NCBI GenBank assembly: GCA_947311845.1
Contig: CAMZMU010000075.1
Coordinates: forward strand, 22,610,577-22,674,576
Direction: 5' to 3'
DNA: 64,000 nucleotides
From: Poa pratensis
Lineage: Eukaryota > Streptophyta > Magnoliopsida > Poales > Poaceae
In this document: positions 21,869 to 33,100 of the stretch, piece after piece
Layout: each line of letters starts with the position of its first letter
How positions within the stretch are numbered: the first letter of the stretch is position 1
Position numbers and translations under genes: made by a program
The notes under the pieces: generated by a model
Told to the model about the DNA's origin: nothing
Database searches by the model: none
The model's input: only the letters and a program-made list of their open reading frames with translations

Positions 21869-22825
21869 TGTCGTATCTCGAATCACGGACATGCGGAGTA
21901 AAGGATACCCCTTTTTAGGTTCGGCACGGGACGCGAAGGAGGCTGGGAGACGCTTCACCCGGGAGGTGGTCGCCAAGATCTTCGGTGGGGAGATCAAGCA
22001 AGCAACACAGAGACGCAGAGAGTTTACCCAGGTTCAGGCCGCCCGGAGGCTAAAAGCCCTACTCCTGCATGTCTGGATTGCGGTAGCCATCATGGTGTGG
22101 TTTACAAGGGTGTTCTTGGGGATGAACCCGGAGGGTGCTGGCCAGAGGTAGACGAAGAGCAGATCCTGCCCTGAGGAGATCACCTCTCTCTCTACCTTCC
22201 AAACCCTAGTCTAGCCTTGCCTGAGCTCTACTTGCATCGTATCTTGCCTCGGTGGCTTGGTCCTCCTTTTTATAGGCTAAGGGGATCCGACATGGGCACG
22301 CGAGGAACGTGAGGGGTTTTAGGCGGGAAAACCCCTCGGTGGTCTAATGGAGGCGACGTGGCCTCCTCTCGTCCAAGTATCTCCAGTGGTTAGGTGTGGC
22401 CGTCTGCCTTTGGCGAAAGCGGGGCGGACCAGGCCTGATAGCCCCACCGACCATGCCCAAGGCGACGTCACTAGAGGCGCGCCCTTCGTCTTGGCGCCCA
22501 AGTCTTCTACAAGCTCCCCGCACGAGCTGGCGTGCTTATCCTCTTCGCTATACGGAGGCTCGAACCCGGGTGAATGCCTAGCCTCCTGTCGGGCATTTGG
22601 ACCCGCGGGTGCTCCACCTTGTTCGCCGGGTGACAGGTGACCCCGTAAGGCCACCTGGTCCTTGGTCGTGGTTTGCCGATGTCGAGCTTGACGTGCTTCC
22701 GTGGGGTAGATGGGCTGGCCCATCTATCGGTCTTGACTCCTTGCCTTGTCCATCTTCTTGGTGGGCCCAGGTTGTGGACCCACTTTGGCAGCATCAGAGA
22801 AACCCCATGTTCCACTGTTGCGACA
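21869..22825 (-). repeat. 3' LTR of the Tat-type Gypsy element
   Basis: Read on the minus strand it begins TGTCGCAACAGTGGAACATG and ends CGAGATACGACA, so its tips are the inverted pair TGTCG/CGACA. It carries a TATA box (CCTATAAAAAGG, at about 22,265-22,276) followed by a leader-like region with CTCTCTGCGTCTCTGTG. A purine-rich tract, GCCCGGGGGCTAC (22,826-22,838 on the complement), sits immediately before it as the expected plus-strand primer. The 5 bases beyond its end are CGCAC; the partner duplication would be outside the window. Confidence 0.75.
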
Positions 22826-23407
22826 GTAGCCCCCGGGCATAGTCCCGGCGGGTTCTTGCTTCTGTTGCCGGGGCTATGACCAAAAAGTCGGTCAAAGTGG
22901 GTCCCCGGCGTCTTGTCTTGGTTGATCCGTCCCATCTGTCAGAGGGTGGGTCTTGGAGTTATTCCGCTTGGGGGAATAACTGCGCCAGCCTCCTCGATTC
23001 CCGCTACGGAGAAGCCGAGGAGACCATCGGAGAGAGACACTAGTACAGAACGACACATCGGATACCCCTCTATGGCAACGGCAAGAGTTAGGCGACGGAA
23101 AAAAATGAGCTCCGCGCGCTTCCGCGAGTGCGCGCGCTAGTCGGTCGATGGGCCCGACACAATGGTAACGGAGGCTGAAAAGATCTCCGTTGCTCATATA
23201 TAGGCAACGGAGGAAAGAATATCTCCGTTGCTGATATTGCCACATCAGAAACGATCGGTCTATCCCCGTTTCCCATGTGAAGGCACATTAAGCGGTGCCG
23301 GTATTAATATCTCCCACTCCAGTACTGTATCTCACTCTCACTCTCAGTCTCACTCTCCCCAGTTCCTAACCCTAGCCGCACACGCTCTCCTCCTACTTCA
23401 CCCATCG

Positions 23408-25385
23408 ATGGCGAACCCCTCCGGCGCCGACGGAAGTCAGGATGGAGCATCTTCCTCCTCCCACCCTCCGAGGCGCAGCCCGGATCTCCCCTACAACTGG
23501 GGCGAGTTCCCCGGCGACTGCAGTCGCGAGTTCATTCTGAGCCGTCAAATCCCATCCGGATCCACGGCGGCGGCGGCCACCGACGCCCGGATCCTAGGAC
23601 GATGAGGACGAGGATCTGGAGGTCGGTCTCCTCCTCTCTCGCGCCTCCTTTGAGCGCGAGCGCGCCGAGGGTGTCATTCGGGCGTCTGCGATGCAGAGAG
23701 CTATCCGCATCTCCGCCGCCGAGCACGCGATAGAAGCCGACGAGAAGGCGTTGTTCCAGACGCGGCTCCGGGCGGCCATAGACCGCTCTCTTCTCCCTGG
23801 CCAGGGCCTGGGCCAGATGCGGCGGCGGCAGCGGTGGCGGCGGCGGAGGAGGAGGATGAGGAGGAGGACGCTCGGTGTTCGAGCAGGATGAGGTTTCCTC
23901 TGACGTCTCCTCTGGTAGTGGCTCCGGCGCCGACGCCTGGGACGCAATCCGCGACGGAAAGCGACCCCGCCTCGTCTAAGGTAAATGACCGCTCTGTTAG
24001 CTACTTATTTAGCTCGGTTTGCTCTGTTAGTTAGCTCTGTTCAGCTATATATTTGCTATGTTAGCTACTTATTTAGCTCGATTTGCTTTGTTTAGCTATG
24101 TATTTGCTATGTTAGCTACTTATTTAGCTCGGTTTGCTCTGTTAGTTAGCTCTGTTCAGCTATATATTTGCTATGTTAGCTACTTATTTAGCTCGGTTTG
24201 CTTTGTTTAGTTATGTATTTGCTATATTAGCTACTTATTTAGCTCAGTTTGCTCTGTTAGTTAGCTCTGTTTAGCTATGTATTTGCTATGTTAGCTACTT
24301 ATTTAGCTCGGTTTGCTTTGTTTAGCTATGTATTTGCTATGTTAGCTACTTATTTAGCTCAGTTTGCTCTGTTAGTTAGCTCTGTTCAGCCATGTATTTG
24401 CTATGTTAGCTACTTATTTAGCTCGGTTTGCTTTGTTTAGCTATGTATTTGCTATGTTAACTACTTATTTAGCTCAGTTTGCTCTGTCAGTTTGCTCTGT
24501 TAGTTAGCTCTGTTCAGCTATGTATTTGCTATGTTAGCTACTTATTTAGCTCGGTTTGCTTTGTTTAGCTATGTACTTGCTATGTTAGCTACTTATTTAG
24601 CTCGGTTTGCTCTGTTAGTTAGCTCTGTTCAGCTATATATTTGCTATGTTAGCTACTTATTTAGCTCGGTTTGCTTTGTTTGGCTATGTATTTGCTATGT
24701 TAGCTACTTATTTAGCTCAGTTTGCTCTGTTAGTTAGCTCTGTTCAGCTATGTATTTGCTATGTTAGCTACTTATTTAGCTCGGTTTGCTTTGTTTAGCT
24801 ATGTATTTGCTATGTTAACTACTTATTTAGCTCAGTTTGCTCTGTTAGTTAGCTCTGTTCAGCTATGTATTTGCTATGTTAGCTACTTATTTAGCTCGGT
24901 TTGCTTTGTTTAGCTATGTATTTGCTATGTTAGCTACTTATTTAGCTCGGTTTGCTCTGTTAGTTAGCTCTGTTCAGCTATGTATTTGCTATGTTAGCTA
25001 CTTATTTAGCTCGGTTTGCTCTGTTCAGCTATGTATTTGCTATGTTAGCTACTTATTTAGCTCGGGTTGCTCTGTTAGTTAGCTCTGTTCAGCTATGTAT
25101 TTGCTATGTTAGCTACTTATTTAGCTCGGTTAGCTCTGTTCAGCTATGTATTTGCTATGTTAGCTACTTATTTAGCTCGGGTTGCTCTGTTAGTTAGCTC
25201 TGTTCAGCTATGTATTTGCTATGTTAGCTACTTATTTAGCTTGGTTTGCTCTGTTAGTTAGCTCTTCAGCTATGTATTTAGCTCGGTTTGCTTTGTTTAC
25301 TGCTTATTGGCTCTGTTTATTAGCTTGTTTGCTGTTTTTAACAAAGAATATTCGTTGTTTCAAGGGTTTGGTGGATGCTTGGTGA
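23408..25385 (+). pseudogene. Two-exon ORF inside the CACTA element, frameshifted
   Basis: It starts MANPSGADGSQDGASSSS at 23,408, with a Ser-rich region and PYNWGEFPGDCSREFILSRQ. Near 23,605 the sense moves to another frame (DDEDEDLEVGLLLSRASFER, then a helical stretch through ALFQTRLRAAIDRSLL). Near 23,820 it shifts again into an Ala/Glu-rich part ending SDPASSK. A GTAAATG donor follows at 23,981. An acceptor after TTTCAAG at 25,364 would add GLVDAW and a stop at 25,385, so the minisatellite would be intron. The protein family is unknown; the middle part looks like an alpha-helical coiled segment. The splice model is inference. Confidence 0.5.
23991..25290 (+). repeat. 115-bp minisatellite, about 11 copies
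   Basis: The unit is about 115 bp, built of a 64-bp half and a 51-bp half that both contain GCTACTTATTTAGCTCGG and TATGTATTTGCTATGTTA. Identical open frames recur at 24,531, 24,876 and 24,991, offsets of 345 and 115. Because 115 is not a multiple of three, the array is not coding. Copies are highly similar, and some show only the short half-unit. It lies inside the CACTA element, probably in an intron. Confidence 0.93.
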
Positions 25386-25847
25386 CGATGCTGCTGCCGT
25401 GAAGACCTAGGAGCGGGGCTCCATACACGGTGCCGTCACCAGGAGCAGTACATTTTGCGCAGCAGGAAAGACAGTAGATGTTCATCTGGCGCCCGTGAAG
25501 ACATAGGAGCAGAGCTCCAGCCACGCGCACTGATGAACTTTTGTAAAGCAGGGCGTACAGGAATACGGTGACGACCGGGCGGCCGTCTAGTCGCATGGAG
25601 CGGGGCTCCATCGACGGCACAGCCCGTGACCGTGTTTTTTTTCCTGTAATCCTTATTAGAAACGGTTATTAGCAAAACTCCGTGTCTAATGTTAAATACA
25701 TCAGAAACGGTTTATCTCCTCCGTTGCCATTGTGAGGCTTCACATCAGTGACAGAGGCGGGGACACGGACCCTTTCTCCGTTGCCGAAGGGGTTTTTGGC
25801 CCGTTTCGATGTGTCGTTCTGTACTAGTGAGAGGGGGCACCGAGGGC

Positions 25848-25854
25848 TATAAAA
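25848..25854 (+). promoter_or_regulatory. TATA box of the antisense B3 ORF
   Basis: TATAAAA in a GC-rich context (GGGCTATAAAAGCGG), 77 bases before the ATG at 25,931. The CACTA insertion ends only 18 bases upstream, so any proximal promoter elements are now about 2.8 kb away. Confidence 0.7.
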
Positions 25855-25930
25855 GCGGAGGGGCGCCTTGCAAATCTCCATCCTTCTTCTCCATTGCTTC
25901 ACTGCTCCCTAACCAGGCCTTCTGGTTCCA

Positions 25931-26534
25931 ATGGCGAGAGGGAAGAGAGGTGTTGGGCGTCCTCGTTCTTCGGCTCCGGTGGAGGAAGGCCCCCGCAACC
26001 GCGGTAGGACCACCTCAAGAGGGCGAGCGAAGCGCGGCCGCGATGGTCGAGGGACAACGAGGCGTGGGAGATCTCCTTCCCCACCTCCGCGGAATGCGGC
26101 CCACACGAGCTTCGCGCCGTTCGAGTTCATCATAGATCTGCGCCGCAAGATCCGCAGCCGGATCCACCTTCCGGACTCCTTCGCGGCGGCGATGGAGGAT
26201 AACAGGCCTCCAGGCTTGTGGTTGCGGGTAGACGGCTGCCCCCAATGGCCCCGCCGTGGTCTTTGTGGAGTATACCGTTGACGACTCCATGCCCCTGGGT
26301 CAGGGATGGAAGTCGTTTGCCCGCTCCCGTCGCCTGACCCGGGGGCAATATCTCGCGTGCAAGTTTGACGGCGACGCCACGCTCGTCGTGAAGATCTTCC
26401 GGGCCGCAGGAGGACGCGTGGAGTGCTGCGTGGAGAGCGAGAGCAGCAGCGGCTCCAACTCCGATGACGAGGATGAAGATGAGAAAAACTCATCTAGCAT
26501 CAAGGTCGAAGAGAGCTCATCTTCCCTGGAGTGA
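25931..26534 (+). pseudogene. B3-domain DNA-binding protein, one frameshift, antisense in the Gypsy element
   Basis: The first frame (25,931 to about 26,246) encodes a basic, Arg/Gly-rich N-terminus (GRPRS, GRTTSRGRAKRGRDGRG). The first half of a B3-like fold follows: FIIDLRRKIRSRIHLPDSF, then PPGLWLRVDGC. In a C run near 26,242 the frame shifts by one. The second half follows: VVFVEYTVDD, GWKSFARSRRLTRGQYLACK, FDGDATLVVKIF, and then an acidic tail ending at 26,534. The order beta strand, IP-SF-like turn, GWK-F, L-G-L-FKFDG matches plant B3 (REM-type) domains, which bind DNA. Joined length would be about 200 residues. It is transcribed opposite to the retroelement that surrounds it. Family confidence is good; activity in this copy is doubtful. 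Confidence 0.7.
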
Positions 26535-26837
26535 AGGATTCCGAGGCGCAGGCCCGAAGATGTCCTTGACCTCCTTCTTGGCCGCCTCGTCTACATACTT
26601 CTGGAAGTAGCATCTTCCATTGTACGGCGGTGCTCCTTGTTTGTCAGGGGCCAACCTTTTTGTTGTAAAAAAGAGTAGCACCTCTTTGTAGATCTTGAAG
26701 TGAAGAAGAACTTGTCTTTTTTTTGTCCTTTGGTCTTCGTGTTGTACATGGTGTGAATGAGAACGGGTTTTTTGCAAAACGCATTCTCATTACTGCGGTA
26801 GCCATATCGTCGGGGGGTAGGTGGAGCGTGAAGTGTC

Positions 26838-26845
26838 TATAAAAG
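26838..26845 (+). promoter_or_regulatory. TATA box of the antisense two-exon ORF
   Basis: TATAAAAG in TGTCTATAAAAGGCCC, 93 bases before the ATG at 26,931, with a pyrimidine-rich leader in between. Its placement matches that of the B3 ORF promoter. Confidence 0.7.
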
Positions 26846-26930
26846 GCCCCCCAATCCCCAACCTCCTCAACGCAGCTTCTCGTCTTTCTTCCCTTGCTTC
26901 TTTCCCAACCCCTCCGTAGATTGCAGAGCA

Positions 26931-27411
26931 ATGTCCGGTGAGGAGGAGATGTCCTTGTCCGACGTGTCGATGGCGGCGTCTGCCGTTAGGGGCGCGGCGG
27001 AGGCACCCAGGGAAACTGGGGCCCGAGCCGTGGAGGAAGAAGAGGTCGCATCTCGACTCCGTCCTTCCTTGGTTTTTCTAGCGGTGGGGAACATCGCAGG
27101 CTCCACTACCATGGAGGCTGCGGTGGTGTTGGCGACTCGGAAGGACGTCATCAAGAGGAGCCAGTGGGAGGAGGCAGCCGACAATCCAAGATTGATTCGC
27201 CTCCTCAGCGACCTTTACAAGGTCTTCCAGGTGAGTCTCCTTAACCCTGGCAGCGCGATCTCGAGGAGGACTTCACGGCTTGATTCGTTTTCTTCCTTTG
27301 GTGCAGGATGAGGATGATGCCATGGACAAGTTCGTGGACCATGTATACTCAGTCTGCAGCCAGCATGTGCCAGGGTTCGCCGAAAAGTCTCGCCTCCCGT
27401 GGGATCCCTGA
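26931..27411 (+). CDS. Small two-exon protein of 134 residues, unknown function
   Basis: Exon 1 is 26,931-27,230 and exon 2 is 27,307-27,411. The intron has GTGAGT and TTTGGTGCAG borders and phase 0. The product begins MSGEEEMSLSDVSMAASAV, has an acidic EEEE patch, a hydrophobic RPSLVFLAVGN stretch, then a helix-rich end through RLIRLLSDLYKVFQ, joined to DEDDAMDKFVDHVYSVCSQH and finishing KSRLPWDP. No stop or frameshift interrupts it. I do not recognise the family. It lies 0.4 kb downstream of the B3 ORF on the same strand, and both lie antisense between pol and the 3' LTR of the Tat-type element. It is probably element cargo rather than a host gene. Confidence 0.65.
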
Positions 27412-28457
27412 AGATCCTGCGCGTGTGCTCTTCTTCTTCCCAGGCGTCCTCGGGAATCAAGAGCTCACCCGGCAGGCAATAAAAAACAAGACCGCACAGC
27501 TAGGAGTTTTAGCTCTGAGCTGGCCTTAGTAGCATAGGCTTGATATGTACTCAGGAAGTTGCGGGACTGAATGTAATTCGGAATTGTAATTCAGAACTTA
27601 AATTCAGATGAATGCAACCTATTTCCTCAACTCCCGGGGTCATTTCCCAAATCTCCCTTTGCACTAACGCGCTGTCAAGTTTTCAGAGGAGATCCCTTAG
27701 GTGCCAAGTATCCTCACTGCATGCATCCCAAATTCGCTGCTAAGATGCGGATACAGTAGTAATACCCCTAAGAGACCTATATCTTCCGGGAGCCTACTCC
27801 ACTGTCCTCAGTTACTAGGCCAGAGGGAAACGAACCGTTCGCCGGGGTGGACGCTTTACTCCCGCAAAGGCTCTCATCAACAATCAAGCATGCGTAGGTT
27901 GATAGTATATTGACTCCGAGCGAGACATATGCCTAAGTGCAGGATGCAGATGCAAGGACTTAGCTGAGTTTTGCCGCGTCCTCGATCCATCCCGCCTCCC
28001 CGGGTATCCAGCTCCTTCGTTGCTTTCCGCTGCCGGTTCCTGTCCCGGGAAAGGCGCAACACAACAACAAACTTTCAGTAGGAAAAAAAGGACCCTCTCT
28101 TCAGGTCATGATAGTGTTTCGTCTGAAACAATCCGCAAGCAACGTTGTAAGTGCATTTCTGTAATCAAATTACACAGCACTGTCCGATCCCTTCTTTCCG
28201 CGGCAGTACGGCATGATCGGGTGGCAGTGCCTAAACCGGTAGGACACTCGCGCTCGACCCGTCAGCCACCGGTACTATACCAGCCCCCTGCTTGCGGGTT
28301 GTTACGGATCACACACTTTCATGTCAAGAATTGAGGCTCGCGGAATTGAAATGACTTATCTTTTATTCCTTGGCGACGATTTCTTACACCCTATTACAGA
28401 ACACTAGCCCCTTGGGCGTGCTTAGCAGATTCGAAGTTCGGCGATACATGTTCGTAA
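27412..28457. other. Non-coding region between antisense ORFs and Gypsy pol
   Basis: No gene is seen. TGTAATTCGGAATTGTAATTC near 27,568 may be the 3' end region of the two-exon ORF. The rest up to the pol stop codon is probably 3' untranslated sequence of the Gypsy element on the other strand. Confidence 0.45.
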
Positions 28458-28833
28458 TTAGGGGTAGAACTTGCGGAGATTCTCGATGTTCCAGGCGTTG
28501 CCTTCAGGCATGCCTTTCTCGTCCTCCAGATAGACTGCTCCGGGTCTCAGGGTATGAGTCACCCGGTATGGTCCTTCCCACTTGGATGACATCTTGTTCA
28601 AGCCATCAAGCTTTTGTTTCTTGCGGAGTACCAGGTCCCCGGGTTGCAGTTCCCGTGACCGAACATGGCGACTGTGGTATCACCGAAGCCCTTGTTGGTA
28701 TCGAGCGGATCGTAATAAATCCCGACACCGAACCTCCTCCAGAAAGTTTATGTCATCGACCCTCCGTTCCACTTGGGTGTCTTCATCGTAAGCGAGTACC
28801 CGGGGAGATCCGTGCCTTAGCTCCGTTGGCAGT
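28458..28833 (-). pseudogene. C-terminus of Gypsy integrase (pol end)
   Basis: The minus strand encodes the end of a Ty3/Gypsy integrase: TELRHGSPRVLAYDED, the LQPGDLVLRKKQKL and KWEGPYRVTHTL phrases of the GPY/F-type module, and the terminal NIENLRKFYP followed by TAA at 28,458-28,460. One in-frame TGA replaces an expected Arg codon after YQQGLR (about 28,680), a change typical of CpG decay. The right edge is cut by an LTR element. Across that insertion the codons join exactly to GAEAVL at 40,105, confirming one original gene. Confidence 0.88.
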
Positions 28834-30148
28834 TGATGTCTACGCACGCTTCTATTCTTGTAGACAGTGTTGGGCCTCCAAGTGCAGAGGTTTGTAGAAC
28901 AGCAGCAAGTTTCCCTTAAGTGAATCACCCAAGGTTTATCGAACTCAGGGAGGTAGAGGTCAAAGATATCCCTCTCAAGCAACCCTGCAATTAAGATACA
29001 AGAAGTCTCTTGTGTCCCAACACACCCAATACACTTGTCAGGTGTATAGGTGTACTAGTTCGGCGAAGAGATATTAAAATGCAAGTGATATGGATGATTA
29101 TAAGTGGTAATTGCAAACTGAAATAAAAAATGGCAGCAATCAAACATGTAGCAGAACTGGTTGTAAACGGTGTTTCAATGCTTAGAAACAAGGCCTAGGG
29201 ATCATACTTTCACTAGTGGACACTCTCAACAATAATATAATTGAATACATAGATATTTCCTCTTCACTATGCTACTCTGAACTATTCTCCTGTTGGATAA
29301 CGAACACCAATTCACTGTGTAGGGCTATAAAAGCACACCTTAAAGTCGCATTCCACATCTAGGGAACCCCACACTGTCAACTTGAGCGCCCTAAATAGTA
29401 CTAGACAAACACCACAATTTTATAGAGACATCCAACACAAATAAGAACTCATGATAAGTATTCATGTAATCTTTAGCCTAAGAGCCACACACGGTGCGCA
29501 CACTGTCAACTTCGCACCATGGGACAAAGGTGACTCCGGAGTTTACATTAATAAAACCACTCAAGTGCATATAAGATAATGAAGAGTAACATCTATGGAT
29601 TCAACTAGATTACAATGCTCATGATCACATAAAGATCACACCATGGAGAGAGAGATAAACCACATAGCTACCGGTACAGCCCTCAGCCCCGATGAAGAAC
29701 TACTCCCTCCTCATCATGGGAGGCAGCAACGGCGATGATGGAGGCGGTGGCGTCGATGGAGATGGCTCCGGGGGCAATTCCCCATCCCGGCAAGGTGCCA
29801 AAACAGAGACTTCTGTCCCCCGAATTAGGGTTTTTGATGGCGGCGGAGCTACGGAACTCTTCTGGAGAAATCGTCGATTCTTTTAGGGTTTTCACCGTGG
29901 AGGCAATATATAGTCCAAAGGGCATCGCGAGGAGGTGACCGAGGCGGCCACACCACCCCACGGCGCGGCCCAGGCCAAACCGCGCGGGGGTATGGTGTGG
30001 AGGCTGTGGGCTTCCCCCAGACTTGTCCTTCTGGCTCCCGGAGTCTTCTGGCGTTTTAGAATTTCTGTAATGTTTTCAGATTTTTCTAAGCACTTTCATT
30101 TTTGGACCTTTTCTGCAATGCACAGACATAATAAACAGAAACTGGCAC

Positions 30149-33100
30149 TGTGGCACCCCGCTCTGGCACATATTTCCAGAGAGGCGGTCGCCCCGTGCGC
30201 CAGCCCAAGATATCTGGCCGCACGTTTCGACAATGCAACATAGCAGAAATCATTACACAATCAGGCACAAAGTGCTACAAAAGGGTTTACAAGGCCGTCG
30301 AGGCTTCACAAAATATCAAGCCAAGCATGGCCCAACTCAGAGTTTTTAACTGGCAGCGGAAGACATAAATGAGCCAACGGCTTGGAGCGGCTCCACTCCA
30401 CAGGTATCTGGCTGGGCTACTGATCCTAGCACACTTCTGCTCCTTGTCCTTGCTAAGGTGGAAGTTGAGTCCTCGCCAAAATCTGGCCACAATCACAAGG
30501 CCCGTGAGTACATTTGTATGCACTCAGCAAGAATTGCCCCTTGCTACAAACAATCTAACAATCATGCAGCAAGATATATATTGGAAATAAACTCCTACAA
30601 CATGGCAAGTGTACTCTAGATACATGACATAAAAATAGCATGGCATTGACAATCAAACATGTCATAAGCAAGCAACGGGCGTATCACCAGTACAGAGTCC
30701 AAGCCAGGTGGGGTTGGATCGTGTACCAGCAATCATACAGAGGGCTTACCTGTGACGAGTAACCGGGTGTACCAGATGGTACCAAATAATACACAACAAC
30801 ACCTGTGATCACTGCTAGGCCCACTGGCCTCATCTTTCAACTCTGGGCATGCACGGTTGATGTGGGCTCTGGCCTAACTATAGGCTCCCCAACGCATCAC
30901 ACCGCCATCCCTAAACTTGGTTCACAATTACATCTCAAGTAACATTCCCTGCATCAACTTATTGTTCATTTAGTGAAATCCGGTTGTTCATCTTTCTTTC
31001 AAACAGAACTTATGTTTAACCTCCTGACTCGACAAAGACAATAGTGTGACCGACACTGAACGGTTGTTCCATAACCTTGGAACGAGGCTAGATATCCAGA
31101 TTTACACTCTCGAGAGGTTGCAAATACTTCACTCATCTAAGTGGATCATTAACAACCGGTACTTTAGGATCACATCCATAAGACGGTCTGATACACTCAC
31201 TCAACCGTTCACGCCATCAAGACACTCCCTATATAGCCACCGACATAACTATATGCCTTATGCAGAAGTGAATCCGGCACGTCCCCAACCCATGAGCGAC
31301 GCCTAGCTCCGGAACCTTCGCAAGACTAGCCCCGACCAACTATGGTAACCGACTAGACTTGCCAAAAAGGGTGGCATCAAAGGAGGCTCAATAGAATTAC
31401 GTAGGTCAAGGCCCGCCCATATGAGCGACAGTGGTAGTGCTTTCGATGTTCAGATTAGTGGCAATATGGACTGACCCTATCGAAGTTTGGAGGGGTGTTT
31501 CATTTAATCAAGTTTCATCATAACAAGTCCAAACAACAGAGGGTTAGTCCAACACAACAATCACAATATCAAAATATTATATCGTCAAACAACAAGACAT
31601 TAGCAACATCATGATTCAAGCCATACAACAACCACAATAACATAATAATATCAGCAGTAAATAAACAAATCAACCTGCATGTCCAAAGTCCAAGCATAGC
31701 AATAATAAAACGTCAACCGGAAGACTGTGGCAGCGATTCCGCTGGCAAGCGCCTTCTCGTTCGACAAGAAAAGAAACGTCAACCGGAAGACTGTGGCAGC
31801 GATTCCGCTGGCAAGCGCCTTCTCGTTTGACAAGAAAAGAAACGTCAACCGGAAAACTACGGCGGCGATTCCGCCGACCAGCGCCTTCACAGATCAACTA
31901 CAAAAGATAACACAGTGGGTCAATCGGACGACTGTGGCGGTTCCTCCAGCCAGCGCCCTCGCAGATTAATTACAAAGTTGGCGAGGCAGGTAGCCTCCAA
32001 ACAATGAACCGAAAAGCATTCATAAGAAAGAAAGCATCCATTCCACTCAAGGATTAACCCGACGTGGTGTCAGCAATCTTTCCAAAAAGAACCAAATGGA
32101 AAGCAAATATCCCAAGCGTCACAGTCTAGGCGGGCATATGCCAACCACGTTTGACGGAGGGAGAAGAAGCAAATAACTCTTTTGGCAAATGCCCCCAACT
32201 CCGAGGATCATAAGACGACATTCGTCCGCTCCTCATCTCGGCGAAGGAGAAGAAGCAAACAAGCATAGGAACGCAGGTTTTATAGTTGTTTATTAGAGGG
32301 TTCGACAAAGCCACGCAAGTGCGAGGCGCACAAATAATTCACACATCATTCTAATGCATACATGGATGATGGATAAAACATGGCAGGAGCAATATTCGAA
32401 GTAACATATTGAACACAATAATAGCAGACCGACATAATATATACCGAACGCAGACAAATATAAACACTCGGCAAGGCAATGAGCAAATAACAAACAACAT
32501 TGCGGGATGGCTCATAGCAAGGGGTTAGCTTGCCTCCGAAGATCGACACCATTTGGCTTGGAGGGTCACGGACACGTCACGGGCCAGGGGCTCGGTCTGC
32601 CGCTACCGCAGAATACACCTATACACGCATACAAGGGTACTGAGCATACAAGTATTTTACAAAAAGGTAAGACCTGTACTACTGGACAGATCCTCTCAAA
32701 CTAAGAATTTGCAAATTTGAATCGCTCCAAACGGAGCTACGGATCAAGAGATACTGACGAGCGATGGTTAGCTATGTGCTGCTCACCAGAAAAAGAAAAT
32801 AGACGGCGCGAATAAAAAACTGCTCGGGCTGCTTCTGCGCGGGGCTGGGCCGTTGCTGGGCCGAACGGCCTGCTGCGCTGCGCGCTGGGCTGGGCTGAAG
32901 GCGCACTTCTCCGAAATGCGTCTTCCAGAGAGGAAGACGGAAATCTCCAAATACGCCTCCACTTTGCTGACGTGGCCGCTGGGCCAGCGCGGGACCCGCC
33001 TGTCGGTGTCACAGGCCCGCCACGCTGGCGCTTCCTTCTCCTTCCCGTGTTGCACGCTCGGGAGAGCGCCCTGCGCAGCACGGCCGGCTCGGCCGCCGCC

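Larger units (their letters stand above)
23038..25829. mobile_element. CACTA (En/Spm) transposon, non-autonomous
   Basis: A 2,792-bp element with perfect terminal inverted repeats of 23 bp beginning CACTAGTACAGAACG, flanked by the 3-bp target duplication AGA (23,035-23,037 and 25,830-25,832). Both subterminal regions are full of CAACGGA/TCCGTTG words in both orientations, the expected pattern for CACTA transposase binding. It holds one broken small gene and a minisatellite but no transposase. It is inserted between the 3' LTR of the Gypsy element and the TATA box of the antisense B3 ORF. Confidence 0.95.

Noticed and set aside
22319..22935. Overlapping frames at 22.3-22.9 kb on both strands
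   Set aside because: They lie in the 3' LTR and polypurine region of the Tat-type element; no domain is visible.
24531..25197. Repeated open frames of about 68 residues (MLATYLARFALF...)
   Set aside because: They are translations of a 115-bp minisatellite. The period is not a multiple of three, so no continuous repeat protein exists.
23991..25290. CRISPR-like direct repeat array
   Set aside because: Units are contiguous without unique spacers, and the setting is a plant nuclear CACTA element.
26517..26777. Minus-strand frame with YNGRCYFQKYVDEAAKKEV
   Set aside because: Looks coding-like but lies between two plus-strand genes, has no promoter or homology that I recognise, and is too short to decide.
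29692..30243. Open frames starting MKNYSLLIMGG and MTEAATPPHG, also seen at 39,569 and 43,662
   Set aside because: They recur only because the LTR is repeated. There is no conserved domain and lengths change with small indels, so they are LTR leader sequence.
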